NCBI RefSeq assembly: GCF_000024425.1
Contig: NC_013946.1
Location: forward strand, 2,480,001-2,544,000
DNA: 64,000 nt
Source: Meiothermus ruber DSM 1279
Lineage (GTDB): Bacteria > Deinococcota > Deinococci > Deinococcales > Thermaceae
Reading direction: 5' to 3'
Below, one piece after another: positions 53,675 through 62,300 of this stretch; position 1 is the first letter of the stretch, and every line of letters begins with the position of its first letter. The notes under the pieces are model-generated. The model made no database searches. It worked only from the letters and a program-made list of their open reading frames with translations, and was not told the DNA's origin. A program made the position numbers and the translations under genes.

Positions 53675-55543
53675 TCAGACCTCGGGCTTGAAAGCTGTGG
53701 GAGCGACGGTTTCGGGCTGCTTGCTCTGGGCGATAATTTCCCGCACGCGCTCGCCCTGCACAATCTCGGTATCCAGGAGTTCGGCGGCCAGCTGATGCAC
53801 GGCTTTGGCGTTTTCGGATAGAACCTGCTTAGCCCGTTCGTAGGCCCGATCCAGGATGGCCCGGATGTCCGCATCGATCAGGCGGCTGGTCTCCTCGGAG
53901 TGGTCTTGCTTTTTGGCGATCTCCTCCCCCAGGAAGATGGGGCCGGTGTTGGAGCCCCAGGCCACGTTCTTGAAGTGGTCGCCCATTCCCCAGTCCAGCA
54001 CCATCTGCTTGGCCAGGCTGGTGGCCTGCTTGAAATCGTTGGCGGCCCCGGTGGTGATGGTACCCACAAACAGCTCCTCGGCCGCCCGACCCGCCAGGGT
54101 CATGGCCAGGGTGTCCTCGAGGTGCTCCTTGCTCATCAGGATGCGCTCCTCGGGCTTGCTCCAGCGCACCCCCAGGGCCATACCGCGGGGCACAATCGAA
54201 ACCTTTTCGGTTTTGTCGGCATAAGGCAGCTCTTCGCCCACAATGGCATGGCCGGCCTCGTGGTAGGCCACAGCGCGCTTTTCTTGCTCACTAAGCTTCA
54301 GGGTTCCACGCTCCAGGCCCAGCATGATCTTGTCGAGCGCTGCCTGAAAGTGAGCGTTGGTGATTTCACTGGCATTCTCACGGGCCGCCTGCAGGGCCGC
54401 TTCGTTGACCAGGTTTTTCAGGTCGGCTCCGCTGAACTGCGGTGTCAGGCGGGCCAGGTTGTTTACGTCGACGTCCGGGGCAAACTTCTTACCCCGCATG
54501 TGCACCTGCAGAATTTCCTTGCGCTCCTCCAGGGTCGGCAGTCCAATTACCACCTGCCGGTCAAAGCGCCCTGGGCGCAAAAGGGCAGGGTCGAGGATAT
54601 CCGGGCGGTTGGTCGCAGCCAGCACAATGACGCTGGTATCCTTCTCAAAACCGTCCATCTCGGAGAGGATCTGGTTAAGGGTCTGTTCCCGCTCATCGTG
54701 GCCGCCCCCAATGCCGGCCCCGCGTTTGCGGCCAATCGAGTCAAGCTCGTCTATAAAGATAATGGCCGGCGCGTTGCGGCGGGCCTCGTCAAACAGGGTA
54801 CGTACCCGGCTGGCCCCCACCCCCACAAACATCTCCATAAACTCCGAGGCCGACACCGAGAAGAACGGCACCCCAGCCTCCCCGGCCACCGCGCGGGTCA
54901 GCAGGGTCTTACCGGTGCCGGGCGGCCCCACCAGGAGCACGCCCTTGGGAATCTCCGCCCCAATGGCGATATATTTTTGCGGGTTTTTGAGGAAGTCCAC
55001 CACTTCCATCAGCTCGCGTTTGGCCTCGTGGTGGCCGGCCACATCCTTGAAGGTGGTATTGACCCGGCGCTCCTTACCGTACTGGCGCGCCCGGCTCTGG
55101 CCGAACTGCATAACCTGCCCCGCCCCCCCCTGCGAGCGCATGAAAAAAAACCACCAGAAACCAATCAGGGCCGCAATGGGCAGCAGGGTATACAGGAGCT
55201 GGGGCCAGATGCTAGGCAGCCGGTTTTCGATAACCACGCCGTTCTGACGAAGGAGGTTGGTAAACTGCGGATCGCTGTACCCCGCTGGAAGGGCAATCAC
55301 GGTAAAGCGATCGGTGGTTTCAGTGTTGTTGCCCACCCGGATGCGCTCAGGCGCCTTGAAAAAACCAGTAATCCGGCCTTCCTGCAAAATAACCCGGGCC
55401 ACCTTGCCCTGTTCAATGTAGGTGATAAAGTCGCTGTATGGAATGCTGGTGCGGGCGTTGTTGCCGCCCCCGAATAAGGTGAAAAGCCAGTAGGCCAGGA
55501 TGAAGATAACAAGCAAGCTCCAAGGATTGATACGCGTAGGCAA
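53675..55543 (-). CDS. ftsH: ATP-dependent zinc metalloprotease FtsH
   Basis: A 622-residue membrane AAA+ protease. Two N-terminal helices flank a periplasmic loop (about 10-115). The AAA domain has [21 protein letters not shown] and the arginine finger region. The zinc site is [11 protein letters not shown] (near residue 415). It degrades misassembled membrane proteins and regulators. I choose the TTG at 55543 because GGAGG lies 6 nt upstream; the longer ATG reading at 55582 would start before that site. Confidence 0.95.
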   Translation of the reverse strand: MPTRINPWSLLVIFILAYWLFTLFGGGNNARTSIPYSDFITYIEQGKVARVILQEGRITGFFKAPERIRVGNNTETTDRFTVIALPAGYSDPQFTNLLRQNGVVIENRLPSIWPQLLYTLLPIAALIGFWWFFFMRSQGGAGQVMQFGQSRARQYGKERRVNTTFKDVAGHHEAKRELMEVVDFLKNPQKYIAIGAEIPKGVLLVGPPGTGKTLLTRAVAGEAGVPFFSVSASEFMEMFVGVGASRVRTLFDEARRNAPAIIFIDELDSIGRKRGAGIGGGHDEREQTLNQILSEMDGFEKDTSVIVLAATNRPDILDPALLRPGRFDRQVVIGLPTLEERKEILQVHMRGKKFAPDVDVNNLARLTPQFSGADLKNLVNEAALQAARENASEITNAHFQAALDKIMLGLERGTLKLSEQEKRAVAYHEAGHAIVGEELPYADKTEKVSIVPRGMALGVRWSKPEERILMSKEHLEDTLAMTLAGRAAEELFVGTITTGAANDFKQATSLAKQMVLDWGMGDHFKNVAWGSNTGPIFLGEEIAKKQDHSEETSRLIDADIRAILDRAYERAKQVLSENAKAVHQLAAELLDTEIVQGERVREIIAQSKQPETVAPTAFKPEV

Positions 55544-55587
55544 ACCAGAACCTCCATTGAGTGCCTGTGGTGCAGGCAGCACACATT

Positions 55588-55608
55588 CTGCCGATTATAT
55601 AACGGCAG
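55588..55608 (-). promoter_or_regulatory. ftsH promoter -10 within an inverted repeat
   Basis: Minus-strand TATAAT (55594-55599) is bracketed by CTGCCG (55588-55593) and CGGCAG (55603-55608). This could be an operator or a small stem at the start of the transcript. No good -35 hexamer was found. Confidence 0.45.
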
Positions 55609-55780
55609 CGCGGTGCACTAGATTATGGTACTCAATCCTGGCGCAATGAATGAGTCCTAGGGTCGAAAGCCCAGGCCCGTTCGCAGGTGCAGCTTACACC
55701 GCGGCCCCCAGCCCCGCCTGGCCTGGCAAAGCAGACCTGGTTCTTATCGCTCTAAGCTTTGGGCTTTATGATGGAGGGTA

Positions 55781-57145
55781 ATGCAAGTGGTACTCGAGGC
55801 CCTCCACCAAGGCGACTACGATACGGCGTTCGAAACGCTGATACGCACCTTGGCATTGGCGCAAGGACAGGAGGCAGCAGAGGCCGCCCTGCTATTGGCC
55901 GAGGCCTACTCACTGTACGGCGAGGGGGGCATCGAAGGCGCCAACCGGGCCCTGGAAGAGGGGCTAAGCAGCGTGCCATCCCTCGAGGCCCACCCGCGCT
56001 ATCGCTCCATCCTGGGCGAGATGCGCGCACTGGAAGGTGCTTCGGAAGACGAGGTGCGCCAAATACTGCCCCGCACCACCGACCCTCGAGCCCTCTACCA
56101 CCAGGCCCAGGCGCTGATGTACCTGGGTCTGCCCGAAGAAGCCCTGGAGATCCTGAACCGCCCCCTCGAGCTGCCGGCTTTTCTGGCCTGGCGGGCGCAT
56201 ACCTTGCGGGGCAAGGCCCTGGAGCGTCTGGGGCAGCCCGCCGAGGCAGCCGCGGCCTACAAAGAAGCTTCGCGGCTGGCAGTGGGCATGGAGCATTACT
56301 GGAACCTGATCGACGCCTCGGCCATGTTTGTAGAGGCCGGGATGGGCCTCGAGGCCCTGCAAGCCCTGCAAGAGGCCGAGCTCGAGGCCCCGGAGCTGGA
56401 AGACCCCGAGGAGGCCGCCACCCGCTACTATCTGATCGCGCGCAGCCACCTCCTGCTGGGCAACCCCAACCTGGCCCTCGAGGCCATCCAGCGGGCTTTG
56501 GAGATCGAGCGCGAAGGTGCAGAGCCGGCCCACGGCACACCGCTGGTACACGGCCAGGCGCTTATGCAGCTGGGGCAGCCCCGCGAGGCCATTGAGGCCT
56601 TCCGGGAGGCTGTGCGGCGGGCTGAAGAACAGGACAGAAGCTACGCCTTGCACGAGCTGGCCGTTGCGTACCTCGAGGCTGGTGAGCTGGCCGAGGCCGA
56701 GGCCACCCTGCGGGAGGTGCTGCGCGACCCCGAGTACGGCCACCTAGGCGACGCCTACGGCGACCTGGCCGAGGTGCTCTACCGCCTGGGCCGCTACGAT
56801 GAGGCCCATCAAGCCGCCCATGAGGCCATCCGCCAGGGAAGCCCAAGCACCGGATACCTGATCCTGGGCAACCTGGCCTACGACCTGCTACACCTGGAAG
56901 AGGCCCTCGAGCACTACACCCAGGCCTGCGAGACCGCCGCCGAGGGCAGCCGCGACTGGGTCACGGCCCAGCAAATGGTGGTGGATACCTTGGCCCAGCT
57001 AGGCTTTCGCCGCCCCAACGAGATCATCCACCGCAGCGAGGCTGTGCTGCCTTACCTACACCCCGCCGACGAGTGGCACCACACCCTGAGCAGCTACCTC
57101 GAGCGCGCTCGCAGCCTGATGGATGGTAGCCGGACACTCAACTAG
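55781..57145 (+). CDS. TPR-repeat protein
   Basis: A 454-residue cytoplasmic protein made of tetratricopeptide-like helix pairs along most of its length (for example [62 protein letters not shown]). There is no signal peptide or catalytic domain. It is a scaffold for protein-protein contacts with unknown partners. GGAGG and TATGAT both precede the ATG. Confidence 0.85.
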   Translation: MQVVLEALHQGDYDTAFETLIRTLALAQGQEAAEAALLLAEAYSLYGEGGIEGANRALEEGLSSVPSLEAHPRYRSILGEMRALEGASEDEVRQILPRTTDPRALYHQAQALMYLGLPEEALEILNRPLELPAFLAWRAHTLRGKALERLGQPAEAAAAYKEASRLAVGMEHYWNLIDASAMFVEAGMGLEALQALQEAELEAPELEDPEEAATRYYLIARSHLLLGNPNLALEAIQRALEIEREGAEPAHGTPLVHGQALMQLGQPREAIEAFREAVRRAEEQDRSYALHELAVAYLEAGELAEAEATLREVLRDPEYGHLGDAYGDLAEVLYRLGRYDEAHQAAHEAIRQGSPSTGYLILGNLAYDLLHLEEALEHYTQACETAAEGSRDWVTAQQMVVDTLAQLGFRRPNEIIHRSEAVLPYLHPADEWHHTLSSYLERARSLMDGSRTLN

Positions 57146-57213
57146 CACCGATGGTTCAGACAGCCTGGCCCGGCCTGACAACGGCCGGTGCGGGGCACGC
57201 TAATATAAAGCCG

Positions 57214-57615
57214 ATGAAAGCACTGGCCCTCATTGCACACGACGGCAAGAAAGCCGATATGGTGTCGTTTGCCAAGGATCACAAAGACCTCCTGGCACGC
57301 TTTCCGCTGGTGGCCACCGGCACCACCGGGCGAATGCTGGAGGAAAAAGCTGGCCTGGCCGTAACCCGCCTGCTTTCGGGGCCTTTGGGCGGCGATCAGC
57401 AGATCGGGGCTATGGTGGCGGAGGACAAGGTGCTGGCGGTGGTTTTCCTGCGCGACCCCTTGCAGGCCCAGCCGCACGAACCCGATGTGCAAGCCCTGAT
57501 GCGGGTATGCGACGTGCATAACGTACCCCTCGCCACCAACCTTACCGCTGCTGAAGCCGTGCTAGCCTGGCTGCAGAGCGAGCTGTCCGCCAACGAGCGG
57601 CAGGAAAACCACTAG
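57214..57615 (+). CDS. mgsA: Methylglyoxal synthase
   Basis: A 133-residue enzyme turning DHAP into methylglyoxal and phosphate. Motifs are [22 protein letters not shown], the phosphate-binding [17 protein letters not shown] with the catalytic Asp, and [20 protein letters not shown] (57201-57206) lies exactly 7 nt before the ATG, so it is probably leaderless. Confidence 0.96.
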   Translation: MKALALIAHDGKKADMVSFAKDHKDLLARFPLVATGTTGRMLEEKAGLAVTRLLSGPLGGDQQIGAMVAEDKVLAVVFLRDPLQAQPHEPDVQALMRVCDVHNVPLATNLTAAEAVLAWLQSELSANERQENH

Positions 57616-57683
57616 GCCCGGGCCGCAGATAGTGTCAAAAGACCGAATGTTAGAAAAGTTGAGTGCTATATTAGCAAGTAGGT

Positions 57684-57908
57684 ATGACACCGGTTGAGTG
57701 GATTCAACAAATGGTCGAAGCCAACCGCGAAGCCCTGCGGCAGATGCCCTTTCCGCCCGGCATGGCCGAGTACGTAGAGGAGCTGGTGCGCACAGGTCAG
57801 ACGGAACAGATCATAGCCATCATAAAGATGGGCTTCTTAATCGGCGTCCAGCAAGGCGCCCGAAGCGAACCGATACCAACCGCACCTCCTGTGCGCATCC
57901 AGGCCTAG
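57684..57908 (+). CDS. Small hypothetical protein
   Basis: A 74-residue acidic, helical protein (MTPVEWIQQMVEANREALRQ). The region GQTEQIIAIIKMGFLIGVQQ may form an amphipathic helix. TATATT lies 11 nt before the ATG and AAGTAGG is a possible ribosome site. No family is recognised. Confidence 0.6.
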   Translation: MTPVEWIQQMVEANREALRQMPFPPGMAEYVEELVRTGQTEQIIAIIKMGFLIGVQQGARSEPIPTAPPVRIQA

Positions 57909-58020
57909 GCCCGGGTTATCGACGGCCGGGAGGGGCTCCTGGTGGTAGACGCGCTTTCTTAACCCAAGGGGTCGGCATTCCTGACCAATGGCGACTATGC
58001 TATTGGTTAGGACGGTTGCT

Positions 58021-60336
58021 ATGCCGCAGCGCTATATTCCACCCCCTACCCCGCAGTACGCCCTCGAGTCCGGCCCCATTCTCCTTAAGGACGGCCGAAC
58101 CGCCACCCTGCGCCCGGCCCAGCCCGAGGATCGGGCCCTGTTTGTGGAGTTTCTCCAACGCCTATCCCCGCAAGCCCGCACCTTCCGGTTTTTCTCCGAG
58201 GTCGACCCCGAAACCGCCGCCGATCTGCTTTTGCGCAAGCCCCCCGATGAGGACAAGGTGACCCTGGTGGTGCTCACCGGCGACCCCGAACGCATCATTG
58301 CCACCGGTGAGTACGTGCAGGAGGGGCCCGGCTCCACCTCGGCTGAGGTGGCTTTTTTGGTAGACGACTGGTACCAGGGACGGGGCCTGGGCTCGCTGCT
58401 GCTCGAGCGGCTGGCCCTGATCGGGGTGCAACGCGGCATCCGGCGGTTCCATGCCTTCACCCTGGCCGAAAACAAGCAGATGCTGGATGTGTTTAAGGCC
58501 AGCGGTTTCCAGGTCGAGTCGCACACCGAGTCCGGCGAGGTGGAGGTCAGTTTCGATATCGAGCCCAACCCCGAGATGGTGGCCCGGTTTGAGTTGCGCG
58601 AGCGCGTGGCCACGGTGGCCTCGCTGCTGCCGGTTTTGCGCCCCAAGGGCGTGGCCGTGGTAGGTGCTTCCAGAGATCCTAGCAGCGTTGGCTACCAAAT
58701 TCTGGAACACCTGGTGCTCAACCGGTTCCAGGGCCCGGTCTATCCGGTCAACACCGCCGCCACCCCCGCCGCGGGCGAGGTGCCGGTGGTGGGCTCGATG
58801 CTGGCCTACACCTCGGTCAAGGCCGTGCCGGGGCCAATTGACCTGGCGATCATCACCACCCCCCGCGACAAGGTGCTGGAGGCTGCCGAGGCCTGTGGCC
58901 AGCGGGGGGTCAGGGCCCTGATGGTGATCACCACCGACATGGAAGAGCGGCAGATCAAAGCCCTGGCCCAAACCTGCCGCCACTACGGCATGCGGCTGTT
59001 GGGGCCGGGTTCACTGGCTCTAATGAGCACCAGCTCCGAGGTGCAGCTCTGTGCTGGCCTGGCCCCGCGGCTCCCCTTGCAGGGGCGGATCGCCATGTCC
59101 AGCCAGAGCGGGGCTGTGGGGCTGGCGGTGCTGGAGTACGCTCGCGAGATGGGAATGGGGTTTTCCAACTTTGTATCGCTGGGGGCCAAAGTGGACATCT
59201 CCTCCAACGACCTGATTCAGTACTGGGAGGAAGACCCCGAGACCGGACTGATCCTGCTGTACGTAGAGTCGTTCGGCAATCCCCGGCGCTTTGCCCGGCT
59301 GGCCCGGCGGGTGGGTCGTAAAAAACCCATCCTGGCCGTCCGACCCGGGCGCGATCCGGTGGTGGAGGCGCTCTTCAAACAAACCGGGGTGGTGCGGGCC
59401 GAAAACCTGGAGGAAATGTTCGATATCGCAGCCATTCTGGCCCACCAGCCCCTACCCGAAGGCCCCAATGTAGCCCTGCTGACCAATGCTTCGGGGCCCG
59501 CATACCTGGCCAAGGACGCCCTCGAGGCCGAGGGGTTACAGGCCGAGGTTCGCGACCTGGGCTCGAGGGCCTCCGCTGAAGAGTACCTGGCGGCCGCGCA
59601 AGCGCTCCTCTCAGGCGGCTACCATGCCTTTATCGCGCTCTTCGTACCGCTGGGCTATGCCACCCTGGAGGAGGTCGCCGAAGCCTTGCAAACCGCTTTT
59701 AATGAAGCTCGAGCCCAGGGCATCCAGATTCCGCTGCTCACCTGCTTTATGGCCGCAGGGCGGCCACGCGTGCGGCTGGGGGCCGAGCTGGTGCCCTCGT
59801 ACCGCTTCCCCGAATCGGCCGGACGCGCCCTGGCCGCAGCCTACGCATACGCCCAGTGGCGCACCACCCCACCCGGGGAGATCCCCGACCATGGGGTACA
59901 GGAAGACGCCGCCCGGGCCCTGGTCGGGAAAGCCCGGGGCCAGCTTAGCCCGAAACAAACCCAGGAACTGCTGGGGTACTTCGGCATCGCGCTCAGGCCT
60001 TCTTCCCAGCCAGGCATCGCCCTGGTGCTGCGAATCCGGCACGATGCCCTGTTTGGGCCGGTGCTGAGCCTGTCCCTTACCGGGCTGCCCCTTGGAGAGC
60101 AACTACTGGGTCTGCGCATCACCCCTCTCACCGACCGGGAAGCCCTCGAGATGCTACAGCCGCTGGCCGGCAAAGCCCACCTCGAGAGCCTCCAAGACCT
60201 GCTGCTGCGGGTCTCGCGTATGGTTGAGGAGCTGCCCGAGGTGGAGGGACTCGAGCTTACCTTGCACAGCCAGCCGGAAGCCACTGCGGTGACCCAGGCT
60301 CAGGTTCGGCTACGCAACCACCCAGCCAAACGGTAG
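58021..60336 (+). CDS. GNAT acetyltransferase fused to an acyl-CoA synthetase (Pat-like) with eroded ATP-grasp
   Basis: A 771-residue fusion. Residues about 15-165 form a GNAT domain (EVAFLVDDWYQGRGLGSLLLE). About 205-300 form a CoA-binding domain (VAVVGASRDPSSVGYQIL). About 310-620 are succinyl-CoA-ligase-like (MSSQSGAVGLAVLEYA). The C-terminal ATP-grasp domain seems to lack roughly its first 130 residues: YFGIALRP runs almost directly into FGPVLSLSL. Related PatZ/Pat proteins acetylate acetyl-CoA synthetase and other lysines. The GNAT part may still work, but ATP-dependent ligase activity is unlikely. The start at 58021 is chosen over 57988 by similarity of the N-terminus to the family. Confidence 0.85.
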   Translation: MPQRYIPPPTPQYALESGPILLKDGRTATLRPAQPEDRALFVEFLQRLSPQARTFRFFSEVDPETAADLLLRKPPDEDKVTLVVLTGDPERIIATGEYVQEGPGSTSAEVAFLVDDWYQGRGLGSLLLERLALIGVQRGIRRFHAFTLAENKQMLDVFKASGFQVESHTESGEVEVSFDIEPNPEMVARFELRERVATVASLLPVLRPKGVAVVGASRDPSSVGYQILEHLVLNRFQGPVYPVNTAATPAAGEVPVVGSMLAYTSVKAVPGPIDLAIITTPRDKVLEAAEACGQRGVRALMVITTDMEERQIKALAQTCRHYGMRLLGPGSLALMSTSSEVQLCAGLAPRLPLQGRIAMSSQSGAVGLAVLEYAREMGMGFSNFVSLGAKVDISSNDLIQYWEEDPETGLILLYVESFGNPRRFARLARRVGRKKPILAVRPGRDPVVEALFKQTGVVRAENLEEMFDIAAILAHQPLPEGPNVALLTNASGPAYLAKDALEAEGLQAEVRDLGSRASAEEYLAAAQALLSGGYHAFIALFVPLGYATLEEVAEALQTAFNEARAQGIQIPLLTCFMAAGRPRVRLGAELVPSYRFPESAGRALAAAYAYAQWRTTPPGEIPDHGVQEDAARALVGKARGQLSPKQTQELLGYFGIALRPSSQPGIALVLRIRHDALFGPVLSLSLTGLPLGEQLLGLRITPLTDREALEMLQPLAGKAHLESLQDLLLRVSRMVEELPEVEGLELTLHSQPEATAVTQAQVRLRNHPAKR

Positions 60337-60356
60337 TTTTTCCAGCCCCCGGCGGC

Positions 60357-61343
60357 TCAGGGCTTCAGGCCCACAAAAATGCTCCAGTCCTCTTCCCCGT
60401 CCTCCGATACAGCCAGGTGATAGTGCAGGGGCTCGAGATCCTGTTCGCTCAGCAAAAGCTCCAGCGGCGCCACAAAAGCCCAGCGCACCAGCCCTTCGTG
60501 CCGAATGAACCGCTGGGGCTTATGCTCGGGCCGCACAATCAGCACCAGGCGACCGCGCGGTTTGAGCACCGGTAGGGCGCACTCCAGGTGCCTCGAGAGC
60601 CAGTTGGTGTAATCCGTCTCGGGGTGCTCGTGGATGCTGGGGTCGAAGACGTTGCGGGCAAACCAGGAAAAAGTAGGAGGATGCAGCACCAGCAAATCGG
60701 CCACCGCCTCCCCCAGCGCATCCACCAGATCGGCGATATCCATCTTGTGCACCAGCCGGCCATCCCCGTTGATGTCGCTACCCCAGGCTTTACGACCCAG
60801 TTCCAGGGCCTTCTGCACCACCGTTCCCCTGCCCGCCATAGGATCCACCACCAGGCCCCCTGGCTCGCTGTAGCGCTGGATCAGCACCTCAGCGATCGCT
60901 GGATTGAGGCCCTCGAGCCGACGGCTCCGCTTATCGGCAGGAAAGATCCAGACCGGCCGGCTGGCCCAGTCCACCGGGGCCCGGCGCGTTGTCAGTAGCC
61001 TGGGCCAAGAGTGCTCCTGGACGGCTTTTTGCAATTGGGCAAGCTCCAACTGCCGCTTTCGATACAGGCTTAGGAGCTTGTGCACCTCAACAAAGCTGGC
61101 TCCTTCTACCAGGAGCTCCCGCAAGAGGGGGCCCACCGGTGGCTCCAGGCAGGCCAGGGCCAGCACCGTGTAGCGCAGGTGCTTGGTGCTGGTCATCCCC
61201 ACCAGATGGGTGAACACCTTGAACCGGGCCTCGTCCAGCTCCAGCAGGCTCGAGGCAATCTGTTGGTCGTTTGCTTCTGGCCGGTTCAGAAAATCCCGAC
61301 CGGCCTGTATCACCCGCTGATAAACCAGATGCGCGTTCGGCAT
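60357..61343 (-). CDS. DNA/RNA-methylase-like SAM-dependent protein
   Basis: A 328-residue protein. After a helical N-terminal half (1-130) comes a methyltransferase fold with motif I VVDPMAGRGTVVQKALELG (near residue 165) and a motif-IV-like VLHPPTFSWF (near 220) where N6-adenine/N4-cytosine enzymes have (D/N)PPY. A C-terminal RGRLVLIVRPEH strand is also seen. Family: N-4/N-6 DNA methylase or Trm11-like. HPPT is an unusual variant, so the activity is uncertain. No restriction partner is adjacent. Confidence 0.75.
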   Translation of the reverse strand: MPNAHLVYQRVIQAGRDFLNRPEANDQQIASSLLELDEARFKVFTHLVGMTSTKHLRYTVLALACLEPPVGPLLRELLVEGASFVEVHKLLSLYRKRQLELAQLQKAVQEHSWPRLLTTRRAPVDWASRPVWIFPADKRSRRLEGLNPAIAEVLIQRYSEPGGLVVDPMAGRGTVVQKALELGRKAWGSDINGDGRLVHKMDIADLVDALGEAVADLLVLHPPTFSWFARNVFDPSIHEHPETDYTNWLSRHLECALPVLKPRGRLVLIVRPEHKPQRFIRHEGLVRWAFVAPLELLLSEQDLEPLHYHLAVSEDGEEDWSIFVGLKP

Positions 61344-61401
61344 GGTTTCATTTTGCCGCCAGAAAGATTTCCGCTAAACAGAAAAGTGTTTGCCCTGCCT
61401 G

Positions 61402-62205
61402 CTACTCGATCACAATCTTCTCCGAGGCTGTTTCGGGCTGGGGGTACTGCATCGCCAAGCCCTCCAGGGTTTCTACCAGGATGTGGCTCACCAGCCAGTT
61501 GCGGTACCAGTTCTTGTTGGCCGGAATGACATACCAGGGGGCATACTCGGTGCTGGTCTCGCGGATGGCTGCTTCATAGGCCTCTTGATACCTGTCCCAA
61601 AGCCGGCGATCCTCGAGGTCGCCCATACGAAATTTCCAGCGCTTCTCGGGGTTATCTAAGCGCTCCTGCAACCGCTGGCGCTGCTCGTCTTTGGAGATAT
61701 GCAGGAAGAATTTGAGGATGGTGGTTCCCTCATCGGCCAGCATGCGCTCGAACTCGCGGATGTGGCGGTAGCGCTTCTGCCAAACCTGTTGGGGCACCAG
61801 GTTTTTAACCCGCACCACCAGCACGTCCTCGTAGTGGGAGCGGTTGAAAATCACCAGCTCACCCTTGCGGGGCACCTGCTGGTGCACCCGCCAGAGGTAG
61901 TCGCGGGCCAGCTCCTGCTCGGTGGGCACACCAAAACTGGCCACGCGCACCCCGCTGGGGTTTACCCCGTCGAAAACCACCCGGATGGTGCCATCCTTGC
62001 CGCCCGCATCCATGGCCTGCAACACCACCAGTACCTTGTGCTGGCCTTCCGCATACAGCAGCTCTTGCAGCTTCTCCAAACGCCTGTTGAGCACAGCCAG
62101 GGCTTCCAGGGCCGCTTGCTTGCCCCCCTCAAAGGCGCTGGTGTCGTCGGGATCGAAGCGCTTTAGTTCAAAGCGACCATCCGGTTGAACGCGGTATTTT
62201 TTCAT
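61402..62205 (-). CDS. ppk2: Polyphosphate kinase 2 (class III)
   Basis: A 267-residue PPK2. Walker A lies in LQAMDAGGKDGTI (near residue 65), the lid and Walker B region in LVIFNRSHYEDVLVVRV (near 125), and the C-terminal RRLWDRYQEAYEAAI follows. It phosphorylates AMP and ADP with polyphosphate. From memory it matches the crystallised Meiothermus ruber enzyme, which is the best clue to the species. The ATG at 62205 (MKKYRVQPDG) is that enzyme's start. Confidence 0.96.
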   Translation of the reverse strand: MKKYRVQPDGRFELKRFDPDDTSAFEGGKQAALEALAVLNRRLEKLQELLYAEGQHKVLVVLQAMDAGGKDGTIRVVFDGVNPSGVRVASFGVPTEQELARDYLWRVHQQVPRKGELVIFNRSHYEDVLVVRVKNLVPQQVWQKRYRHIREFERMLADEGTTILKFFLHISKDEQRQRLQERLDNPEKRWKFRMGDLEDRRLWDRYQEAYEAAIRETSTEYAPWYVIPANKNWYRNWLVSHILVETLEGLAMQYPQPETASEKIVIE

Positions 62206-62300
62206 CTGGGCTCCCATCAGGAATTCTATGCTGCAGAACCCCATCCGGCCAGCATCCCAGCCTCATCCTTGCGTCCGGGTGGCTCCGGTAGGCTAATGGG

